Of a DNA stretch of 18,442 nucleotides, positions 1 through 6,261 are shown piece by piece. Source of the stretch: Syntrophales bacterium (lineage in GTDB: Bacteria > Desulfobacterota > Syntrophia > Syntrophales > UBA2251); assembly GCA_023230905.1 (NCBI GenBank), contig JALNWL010000027.1, positions 1 to 18,442 on the forward strand, written 5' to 3'. Both the position numbers and the translations under genes were made by a program. Numbering within the stretch: the stretch's first letter is position 1; each line of letters begins with the position of its first letter. The notes under the pieces were generated by a model. The model was given only the letters and a program-made list of their open reading frames with translations. It was not told the DNA's origin and did no database searches.

Positions 1-1104
1 GGCGACGAAGGCTTTGGTTGCCTCCCGCAGAGCGACGACGAATATTTCCGTCGCCTCGATTTCGGAATGGCGGTCGTAGTACAGGCCGTTGAGCAGGGAC
101 AGGGCGTGGTACTTTTCGATGGTCACCCGGGCTTCCTCGATGTAGGCCGTGTAGAGGGTCCGGAAGAAGGCCTGGCTCATGACGATGCCGTCCTGACTCA
201 GGACGCGTATCAGGGCCTCGGCGATGTCCTTGGCCATGCGCACCAGCCCTGCGTCGGGTTTCCCCCGGTCCATCTCCTGGTGCTTGTGCTCGTAGGTTTC
301 GGAGATCTCCACCTGACAGATGCGGTTGAGGGACGCCCGCTGGTAGACTTCGCTCAAGAGCGAGACTTCGAGTCCCCAGGTGGGCGAGATGCGGATGCCG
401 CGGGCGAGGCTGCTGACCAGGGCGAACTCGCCGGACAGCGCATAGCGGAAGTTGCCCAGGTATTCGAGAAAGGCGTTGTACTCCAGGATCCGCTTCAACG
501 TCCGGATCAGCGGGATGTAGTAGAGCCGGGTCACCCGCCCGTAGAGCCGGTCCGTCACCCGGGCGTAATACCCTTTGCTGAATTCAAAATCGACCGCCGG
601 GTGCACCACGGGGTAGATCAGGCGCGCGAGCATTTCCCGGGAGTAGTTGACGATGTCCGTGTCGTGGAGGGCGATGGCGTAGAGGTTTTTGTCGGCCAGC
701 AGATAGCCCAAGGTCATCCAGACCGACCGTCCTTTTCCGGGAGTGTCGATGGAGAAGTCGCAGGTCCGCAATTCCTTGTAGAGTGCCTTCATCCGCGGTC
801 CATCATGCCAGACGACGCGGACCTCCATGGGCAGGACGGACAGGGCCTTCTTGACCTTGGAGAACTGTCGCCTGTTGGCCCGGTCGAGGGACAGGACCAG
901 GCGTCGCAGGTAGCGGACCCCTTTCAACTCATCGATGATGCGGGGCATGGACGGGGTGTCGAATTCCGACACGAGGGCGGGGAGCAGCAGGGCGATGTTC
1001 CGCATGCGGGCGACGGCCTGGAGGTCGGTTTCCAGTTCCGCGAGCGGGCGCTTCCCGAGCCTTTGCAGCGTGGTGATCATGCCGTGCTGGTAGAAGTCTG
1101 CCAT
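1..1104 (-). CDS. gpgS: Glucosyl-3-phosphoglycerate synthase-like glycosyltransferase (GT81/GpgS type), 3' end outside window
   Basis: Likely transfers a sugar from an NDP-sugar to 3-phosphoglycerate, the first step of glucosylglycerate-type solute synthesis, in the cytoplasm. I translated 368 codons with no stop before the left edge, so the C-terminus is missing. The start is the ATG at 1104, preceded by GGAGGGG about 5 nt away; the protein begins MADFYQHG, which I recall as typical of GpgS-like proteins. Visible motifs are PGKGR (about 122-126, nucleotide-sugar loop), the metal-binding DTD (148-150), and HKH (273-275) where the family has a metal-ligand histidine. The start lies inside the end of the upstream transferase gene (28-nt overlap), so translation is probably coupled. 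Glucose as the donor sugar is inferred from family resemblance; a mannosyl or other specificity is possible. Confidence 0.72.
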   Translation of the reverse strand, partial: MADFYQHGMITTLQRLGKRPLAELETDLQAVARMRNIALLLPALVSEFDTPSMPRIIDELKGVRYLRRLVLSLDRANRRQFSKVKKALSVLPMEVRVVWHDGPRMKALYKELRTCDFSIDTPGKGRSVWMTLGYLLADKNLYAIALHDTDIVNYSREMLARLIYPVVHPAVDFEFSKGYYARVTDRLYGRVTRLYYIPLIRTLKRILEYNAFLEYLGNFRYALSGEFALVSSLARGIRISPTWGLEVSLLSEVYQRASLNRICQVEISETYEHKHQEMDRGKPDAGLVRMAKDIAEALIRVLSQDGIVMSQAFFRTLYTAYIEEARVTIEKYHALSLLNGLYYDRHSEIEATEIFVVALREATKAFVA

Positions 1105-2357
1105 GGTTCCCCTCCTTCCGTTTGTTCCCAGAGGTCGAGCAGGTACCCCTTCATGGACTCGAACATCCGGGCCTGCTGTTCGAAGTGTTCCTCCGCACCG
1201 GCCGCATCTTTGTCCCGCAGTTCATTCACCAGCGATGCGACTCGTCCGTAGTATAGCGGGATCAGCGTGTCGAGGAGCTTCATCCGTTGCCTGGGCGTGG
1301 TGTGAAAGGCCCGCATGTAGCGGTAAACGATGCGGACCCAGGTTTCGACAGGCACGGTGAAGTCGCCGGCGTCGGCATGCCGGGCGAGATGCTTCACGAT
1401 GTCGAGATCCCGACGCTCCAGGATCTTGTGCCAGACCCCGCCGAAGTTCCTGAAGCCGATCCGGAAATAGTCGACCAGGCTCTCCTGGTCGATGGACAGG
1501 GCCGGCGGCTCCTCTCCCACATAGTCGCCCAGCGTGGGGACGCTGGTCGAGGCCTGCACCTGGCGCCAGTGGGGTTCGTAGTCCTCCATAAGCTGAAAGA
1601 TGGTGCCCACCACCTGGCGGAACATGGGCCCCAGATCGGCCGCCGGGTCCTTTTCCCCGTGGATTTTGGACCCCAGCCTGGCCTGGCAGATCCGGTATCC
1701 CGAGACGATCGCCGTGGTGGTCATCCAGATGTCGATGCCGAAGCGGGCGACATCCGTTTCCCAGACCTCGCGCTGCAGATAATCCCGAACCAGCGGCAGG
1801 GAGATGCCGAAATCGCCCCCGATCGGCTGGCGGATCCGCTGGCCGTAGAGGGCGCGCGTCAGGTTGTATGCGATGGTGTTGGTGATGGTCCCGTCGAGCT
1901 TGTGGCGCTGATAGTCCGGCACGACGAAGTCGTAACCGCCGAAAACCGGCTCCAGGAGGTTCCGGACCCAGTTCGGGGTGATGGAAGCCAGGTCGGAATC
2001 GAACACGGCCATCGCCTTCGGTTTGAGAAAGGCGGCCACCTCGAACACGGCCCGCAATGCGGAGCCTTTTCCCGGCAGCCCCCGGTAGATGGTGACGATC
2101 TTTTCGATGTTGAAGGACTTGACGTCGTATGAACGCGCCAGGTCGCGCGTGTCGTCGGTGGAGCCCCCGTCGGCGATCATGAGGAGCGCCCTGGCGTCGG
2201 GGTAATGGTCCTTCAGGCCCTGGGCCACGGTCCGGATCACATGGACGATGGCGGGTCCGCTCTGGTAGGCGGGGATGCCGATGACGATGTCGGCCTGTCG
2301 GAGCCCCTCGATCTTCTGACGGACGTGGTCGCGAATGGCTGAGGAGAATTTTTGCAT
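1077..2357 (-). CDS. GT-A fold glycosyltransferase related to the GT78/GT81 (mannosylglycerate/glucosylglycerate synthase) group
   Basis: Cytoplasmic nucleotide-sugar transferase of 426 residues. The start is set at the ATG at 2357 because GGAGGG lies 8 nt upstream; a TTG at 2387 would add 10 residues but would put this site inside the gene. The N-terminal half is a GT-A domain: strand and loop DIVIGIPAY (about 23-31), ADGGSTDDT (62-70), LPGKGSA (94-100), metal-binding DSD (120-122), QPIGGDFG (177-184), FGIDIW (206-211) and HGEKD (233-237). The DSD and GGDFG pattern resembles the mannosylglycerate synthase group, while GKG plus DSD also occurs in GpgS. The C-terminal half is helical. It lies 30 nt after the MscS-like gene and overlaps gpgS, so it is in one operon with both. 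It may add a second sugar or use another acceptor; the substrate cannot be read from sequence. Confidence 0.8.
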   Translation of the reverse strand: MQKFSSAIRDHVRQKIEGLRQADIVIGIPAYQSGPAIVHVIRTVAQGLKDHYPDARALLMIADGGSTDDTRDLARSYDVKSFNIEKIVTIYRGLPGKGSALRAVFEVAAFLKPKAMAVFDSDLASITPNWVRNLLEPVFGGYDFVVPDYQRHKLDGTITNTIAYNLTRALYGQRIRQPIGGDFGISLPLVRDYLQREVWETDVARFGIDIWMTTTAIVSGYRICQARLGSKIHGEKDPAADLGPMFRQVVGTIFQLMEDYEPHWRQVQASTSVPTLGDYVGEEPPALSIDQESLVDYFRIGFRNFGGVWHKILERRDLDIVKHLARHADAGDFTVPVETWVRIVYRYMRAFHTTPRQRMKLLDTLIPLYYGRVASLVNELRDKDAAGAEEHFEQQARMFESMKGYLLDLWEQTEGGEPWQTSTSTA

Positions 2358-2387
2358 CAGGGTGGCCCTCCGGAAATAAACGGTCAA

Positions 2388-4079
2388 TCAGGGATTCCCG
2401 CCGGTCTTGCCCTCCGGCCCCACAAATCTGAAGACCGGCGGCGTGTAGGATTCCGGCAGATATGCCTCCGGGATGGTCGTCTGGTTGCCTTCCCGCAGGG
2501 CGGCATAATGGGGCGACATGATCTCGATGCCCGCCTCGTTGAAGGTGTCCTGGATGTTCTGGTGTAATTCCGAATAAATGGATGCCATCATGGCGGGTTT
2601 GTCCGTGTAGGCGTTCAGTTCGTAACTGACATAGAAATCATCCAGGCTCGTCTGGAAGACGAAGGGGGGAGGCGCCTTCAGGATGTGGACCGTCTTGGCG
2701 GCAGCGGCCGTCAGACATTCATGAACTCTCCGCCACGGCACATCGTAGCCGATCGTTACGCCGGTGTGCAGGATGAGGCCGGTCGTTCCCGCCGCCGAGC
2801 TGTAATTCACGATGTGGCTGCCCAGAATCATGGCGTTGGGGATGGTGATCTCCTCGTTCTTGATGGTCCTCAGGCGCGTCACAAGCAGCGTCTTTTCGAC
2901 CACGTCGCCCGTGGCGTCCGATATCCGGACACGGTCGCCGATCCGAAAGGCCCGCATATAGGTCATGATCAGGCCGGCCACGACGTTGGCGACGGCCGCC
3001 GTGGAGCCCAGGGACACCAGGAGGCCGATAAAGATGGAGACCCCCTTGAAGGCCGGCGCATCCGAACCCGGAAGGTACGGAAACGCGGCCACCGCCCCGA
3101 ATGCCAGCAGGAAGAATCGGACGATCGCATAGGTCGATTGGGCCCACTCGGGATAGAAGCCGGGAAAGACGAGGACGCCCCTTTCCACGGCCGAGAAGAT
3201 GAATTTGGCGAGCTTCAGAAGGTAGTACAGGATCAGGACGATGATCGTCAGGAAAAACAGGTTCGGCAGAAAATTCACCAGGGCGTTGGCGATGATTGAC
3301 AGCGGCGTCAGTATGTAGCCCAGGATCTTCGCGGAATACGCCTTCGTCCAGGGAAAGAACGTCAGGACGAACCCCGTATAGAAGTACAGGATCGACAGCA
3401 GGATGACCCAATAGATCAGCCTGGCTGCCCGGATCAGCATGTTGCCGAGCTGCTGGGAGCTTAAAATCTCCAGCTTCTGGAATTTGATCGTGGGAATGCG
3501 CACCCCTTTCCACGATTCGATAGCGGCATACACCTTGACGAAGAGTTTTTTCCAGGCGCAGACGAACAGGCACAGAAGGGCCGTGAACAGAACGGCAAAC
3601 AGCGTGCCGGTCAGGATCGACTTCATGCTCCTGTCTTTTCGGTATTCCCCGATGGCGGCCTGGATCGTCGCGGCGTGTTCCTGGGCGAGATCGAGTCTTT
3701 TCTTGCCCGCGGCCTTGGCATCGGCGTCCGTCACGGTCATGAGCACCAAATCGTCGACGGAAACGTCCGAGGAGGTCTCCCCATTCGTGACCGAGATCTT
3801 TTCGAGATTGAGCTGATGATTATCGGCCAGCTTCGCGACTCGGGCCTGGACGAATTTCGCCCGCTCTTCGGGAGAAAGGGAAAACACCCTGGCCTGAATC
3901 GAAAAAAGGGTGCGGTTGTCGAAAACCACCGGGGCGCCGGGGGCCTGGACATCTTTGCCCTCCTTGGGAGCGGTTTGCCGCGCGTCGCCGGTGGGGACGA
4001 CGCACAGCGCGGAAATCAGGAAGATCAGGAACGACAGCCCCAGAATGAAACGTCCCGTGATGCGTTTTTGCGAAGTCAT
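2388..4079 (-). CDS. Large MscS-family mechanosensitive ion channel with periplasmic N-terminal region
   Basis: Inner-membrane channel that opens under membrane tension and releases small solutes on hypo-osmotic shock. It has 563 residues, about twice the minimal MscS (about 286 aa), as in multi-domain MscS homologues. A signal peptide or first helix (about 8-28) is followed by a hydrophilic stretch (about 35-150), then membrane segments near 156-175, 220-240, 255-292, 318-335 and 345-372. The last is the Gly/Ala-rich pore helix, containing SLGSTAAVANVVAGL. The MscS beta domain follows, with FRIGDRVRI (378-386), TRLRTIKNEEITIPN (401-415) and the usual alpha/beta C-terminus. The ATG at 4079 is preceded by AGGAGA about 7 nt away. 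It is the first gene of a three-gene unit with two glycosyltransferases, which points to release of the solute made by the neighbours. Confidence 0.92.
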   Translation of the reverse strand: MTSQKRITGRFILGLSFLIFLISALCVVPTGDARQTAPKEGKDVQAPGAPVVFDNRTLFSIQARVFSLSPEERAKFVQARVAKLADNHQLNLEKISVTNGETSSDVSVDDLVLMTVTDADAKAAGKKRLDLAQEHAATIQAAIGEYRKDRSMKSILTGTLFAVLFTALLCLFVCAWKKLFVKVYAAIESWKGVRIPTIKFQKLEILSSQQLGNMLIRAARLIYWVILLSILYFYTGFVLTFFPWTKAYSAKILGYILTPLSIIANALVNFLPNLFFLTIIVLILYYLLKLAKFIFSAVERGVLVFPGFYPEWAQSTYAIVRFFLLAFGAVAAFPYLPGSDAPAFKGVSIFIGLLVSLGSTAAVANVVAGLIMTYMRAFRIGDRVRISDATGDVVEKTLLVTRLRTIKNEEITIPNAMILGSHIVNYSSAAGTTGLILHTGVTIGYDVPWRRVHECLTAAAAKTVHILKAPPPFVFQTSLDDFYVSYELNAYTDKPAMMASIYSELHQNIQDTFNEAGIEIMSPHYAALREGNQTTIPEAYLPESYTPPVFRFVGPEGKTGGNP

Positions 4080-4094
4080 GCTGTGTCTCCTGAA

Positions 4095-4116
4095 GGGCCT
4101 ATGGCATTCCAGGCCC
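4095..4116 (-). promoter_or_regulatory. Hairpin in the leader directly before the MscS gene Shine-Dalgarno site
   Basis: On the minus strand GGGCCT and AGGCCC form perfect 6-bp arms around a 10-nt loop. The hairpin ends a few bases before the AGGAGA site of the channel gene, so it could influence ribosome access or message stability. Only the inverted repeat is seen; a regulatory role is inference. Confidence 0.35.
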
Positions 4117-4196
4117 CGTTGGCGGATGACGCGGATCGGACATCGGCTGCGTTCGTCTCGCCCGGCGTTTCCCCTGAGAATCGAACTTTCCGGGGC

Positions 4197-4225
4197 AGGA
4201 TAGCTTCAGTGCGTCTCTTTATCAA
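4197..4225 (-). promoter_or_regulatory. Sigma70-type promoter for the MscS-glycosyltransferase-gpgS operon
   Basis: On the minus strand TTGATA (4225-4220) is separated by exactly 17 bp from TATCCT (4202-4197). The -35 matches consensus at 5 of 6 positions and the -10 at 4 of 6. Transcription would begin near 4190, giving a leader of about 110 nt before the channel ATG. The element lies just after the stop of the upstream phosphatase gene in a locally AT-rich patch, so the three downstream genes can be expressed independently of the phosphatase. Confidence 0.5.
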
Positions 4226-4238
4226 ATAAAAAATGTGT

Positions 4239-5102
4239 TCATTTTCGCCGATCCGCGTTCTGTTTACGTCCTCGGACGGGGAGCGCGCCCGTCTCGTCGA
4301 GCAGCGCGAGGACCGCTTCGTTCCATCCCCGGCTGCCCGGGTGGTTGGCGCGTCTGGCGTTCGGGAAGCCCCCGGCGATGCCGCCGCCTCCCGCGTGGGG
4401 GATGAGCACGGGAATGTCAACCGCGTCGAGCAGGGGGGCGTCGTTTTCGCTGTTGCCCAGGCCGATCGTCAATGGTGTCCGGCCCAGGTTTCTGCGAAAA
4501 ACCTTTGTGGCCAGGCGGACGGCGCGGCCCTTGTCCTGTCCGCCACCCGAGAGGTGGTGGAACCGTCCGCCCCGGATGAGACTGAACCCACGGGTCCGGG
4601 CCATTTTCCTGAGGGCGGCAACGTGCTCCGGGTTTTCGATGATCAGGGGTTCGGAAAACTCTCTGGCCTTGGCCAGGCGGGCCTCCGCCAGCGGCAAGCC
4701 GGTCAGCCGGGCGATCTCCCGGGGCGACAGATCCCCGAATCCAAGGATATCGTAACACGCCCTGGCCTCGGCCACGAAGCGGCGGATCTCGGTATACGGA
4801 ACGCCCCGGGAGAGGACGCAATAACGGCCCTGCAGGACCGCATGAGGGATCGAAAACCGGCGGTACCCCTCGGGGAAGAATACGGCGGCGCCGTTTTCGC
4901 AGATGAAGGGGTCCCGGATGTCCATCGCGGCCTGCAGGCGCTCGACTTCCGGCCGCGTTTTGCTCGTCGTGAAGATCAGCGGGATGCCGTGCTCCCGGAT
5001 TGCCGTCAGGGCGGAATTTGCGTCCGTCCACGCGTAATCGGCTTCGTTCAGCAGGGTGCCGTCGAGATCCGTGAAAATGATGAGGGTCGGCTTACGGTTC
5101 AT
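4239..5102 (-). CDS. HAD-family phosphatase, mannosyl/glucosyl-3-phosphoglycerate phosphatase (MPGP) type
   Basis: Likely removes the phosphate from a glycosyl-3-phosphoglycerate to give the final solute, in the cytoplasm. It has 287 residues, near the usual MPGP length (about 250-280). HAD motif I is DLDGT (12-16), with both aspartates in place; motif II is FTTSKT (44-49); the GGRFHHL stretch followed by a DKG motif is typical of the MPGP/YedP branch; motif IV is GLGNSENDAPLL. The start chosen is the ATG at 5102, giving MNRKPTLIIFTDLDGT; the reading frame stays open further upstream, but that extension looks non-coding. The Shine-Dalgarno site is weak. It is the most upstream gene of the leftward cluster with two glycosyltransferases, which supports the solute role over generic Cof-type sugar phosphatase activity. 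Confidence 0.82.
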   Translation of the reverse strand: MNRKPTLIIFTDLDGTLLNEADYAWTDANSALTAIREHGIPLIFTTSKTRPEVERLQAAMDIRDPFICENGAAVFFPEGYRRFSIPHAVLQGRYCVLSRGVPYTEIRRFVAEARACYDILGFGDLSPREIARLTGLPLAEARLAKAREFSEPLIIENPEHVAALRKMARTRGFSLIRGGRFHHLSGGGQDKGRAVRLATKVFRRNLGRTPLTIGLGNSENDAPLLDAVDIPVLIPHAGGGGIAGGFPNARRANHPGSRGWNEAVLALLDETGALPVRGRKQNADRRK

Positions 5103-5127
5103 GGTTCGTGCCCGCTCGGGATTGACC

Positions 5128-5151
5128 GATGCGCCAATCCAACGCATCATA
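5128..5151 (-). promoter_or_regulatory. 21-bp interrupted palindrome overlapping a possible -10 element upstream of the phosphatase gene
   Basis: GATGCG and CGCATC (5128-5133 and 5143-5148) are perfect inverted arms around 9 nt. On the minus strand a TATGAT (5151-5146) overlaps one arm and matches the -10 consensus at 5 of 6 positions, but no good -35 is seen 16-18 bp upstream. Either an operator overlapping a promoter or a hairpin in the leader is possible. Confidence 0.3.
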
Positions 5152-5254
5152 CTTAACGAATGGACAAAAGGCGAGGAAAACGATGATTGCTTTGCATATC
5201 GCCAAGATATCCGTGAAATCTTCCCTTGCCTTTTGGGGGGCGAGGGTGCATAGG

Positions 5255-5276
5255 AAAAACGGCCGGGGGACGGCCG
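5255..5276 (-). terminator. Leftward-facing intrinsic terminator in the divergent intergenic region
   Basis: Read on the minus strand, CGGCCG-TCCCC-CGGCCG forms an all-GC 6-bp stem with a 5-nt loop and is followed at once by TTTTT. It has no T-run on the plus strand, so it acts only leftward. It lies about 150 bp upstream of the phosphatase start and after no visible minus-strand gene. It would stop either a long leader transcript of the solute genes or antisense RNA from the metallo-hydrolase gene. Confidence 0.55.
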
Positions 5277-5389
5277 GGCGGGACGCGGGATCTCTGAGCA
5301 CACGGGCGTTTCCCGCCTCGGAATCGGGACAGGGAAAAGACAGCGGGGAAACGTGGATAAGCGGGCACTTGCGAAGGGAGGGGGCGACA

Positions 5390-6127
5390 ATGAAGAAAAC
5401 GACGAATAGACTCTTGACGGGATTCGGCATCGTCCTGGTCCTGGTGATCCTGGCCCTGGGCGGGTATCTCGTCAAGATGAACGTGGAAACGCGGAAGATG
5501 ACGCCGTCGGCCACCGGGGAGATCACGGCCGGCGTGTATGCCGTCCGGGATTCCTACGTCAATCTTTTCCTCATCAAGGGCGCGGACGGATATATCGCCG
5601 TCGATGCGGGCAACAGCCTGGAGCGGGTCCGGCAGGAGATGCAGACCCTGTCCATAGACCCGTCACAGGTGACGGCCGTCTTTTTGACGCACACCGATTT
5701 CGATCATGTGGCCGCGCTGGAGCTGTTTCCCCGGGCCACGATTTACCTCTCGAAGGCCGAGGAGCAGATGATCAACGGGACAACGCCCCGTTTTGCCGTC
5801 ATCCATAACCGGAAGCTCCCCCGTTACGCACTGCTGGACGACGGTCAAACCGTCGATGTTTCCGGGCGGAGCGTGCGTGGCATTGCTACGCCCGGCCACA
5901 CCCCCGGCGCCATGAGCTACGTCGTCGACGGGGCCTACCTATTTGTCGGCGATACGATGAGCCTGAAAAACGGGAAAGCCGATTTATTTAATGAATTTTT
6001 CAACATGGATTCGACCACGCAGGAAGCATCCATCCGGAAGCTGGCCGCCCTGAAAAATCCGAAATTTGTATTCACCGCCCACTATGGATTCACGGACGAT
6101 GCCGCTCGGGCGTTCGGTGATCGATGA
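5390..6127 (+). CDS. Membrane-anchored metallo-beta-lactamase-fold hydrolase
   Basis: Probable metal-dependent hydrolase of 245 residues. The ATG at 5390 is preceded by GGGAGGGGG; the frame is open upstream but lacks coding character. A single N-terminal hydrophobic helix (about 9-29) without a lipobox suggests an inner-membrane anchor with the catalytic domain outside the cytoplasm. MBL motifs are VDAG (71-74), HTDFDH (101-106), GHTPG (169-173), GDT (187-189) and a late histidine in TAHYG (H231). The first motif normally reads HxHxDH; here the second histidine is Asp103. Substrate unknown. It reads away from the solute cluster and toward the MATE gene, with about 130 bp between them, so co-transcription with the exporter is possible. 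Confidence 0.82.
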   Translation: MKKTTNRLLTGFGIVLVLVILALGGYLVKMNVETRKMTPSATGEITAGVYAVRDSYVNLFLIKGADGYIAVDAGNSLERVRQEMQTLSIDPSQVTAVFLTHTDFDHVAALELFPRATIYLSKAEEQMINGTTPRFAVIHNRKLPRYALLDDGQTVDVSGRSVRGIATPGHTPGAMSYVVDGAYLFVGDTMSLKNGKADLFNEFFNMDSTTQEASIRKLAALKNPKFVFTAHYGFTDDAARAFGDR

Positions 6128-6223
6128 AGGTTACCCCCCAATGGCGCATCGGCGCCCCTCCACCGCTGGCAAAGGGGGTGAGAGACGGTCGGGCATAAAG
6201 ATCGATTCTTGAAGATTAAGGAA

Positions 6224-6240
6224 GGCGGGCGAAGCCCGCC
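6224..6240. repeat. Perfect GC-rich hairpin between the metallo-hydrolase and MATE genes
   Basis: GGCGGGC-GAA-GCCCGCC is a perfect 7-bp inverted repeat with a 3-nt loop, about 20 bp before the MATE start. Neither side has a clean T-run; on the plus strand TTTT comes 7 nt later, on the minus strand TTCCTTAATCTT follows. It may be a weak terminator for the upstream gene or a copy of a dispersed palindromic repeat. The preceding stretch (6132-6180) also has complementary ends (ACCCCC near 6133 and GGGGGT near 6175). Confidence 0.45.
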
Positions 6241-6261
6241 CATGACGTTTTGAAGGCCGCC

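Noticed and set aside
67..1251. Plus-strand open frame of 394 codons at the left edge
   Set aside because: The minus strand encodes a GpgS-like enzyme with the expected GKG, DTD and HKH motifs; this frame is its shadow.
4226..4246. AAAATG-AACA-CATTTT hairpin with T-run at the end of the phosphatase gene as a terminator
   Set aside because: The stem is almost all A/T and overlaps the stop codon, so it is too weak to call; the adjacent AT-rich patch is better explained by the promoter.
5103..5390. N-terminal extensions of the phosphatase (to 5390) and of the metallo-hydrolase (back to 5129)
   Set aside because: Both frames are open through the divergent intergenic region, but the added residues show no family similarity. 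The metallo-hydrolase has a clear Shine-Dalgarno at 5390, and the region holds a terminator and a palindrome.
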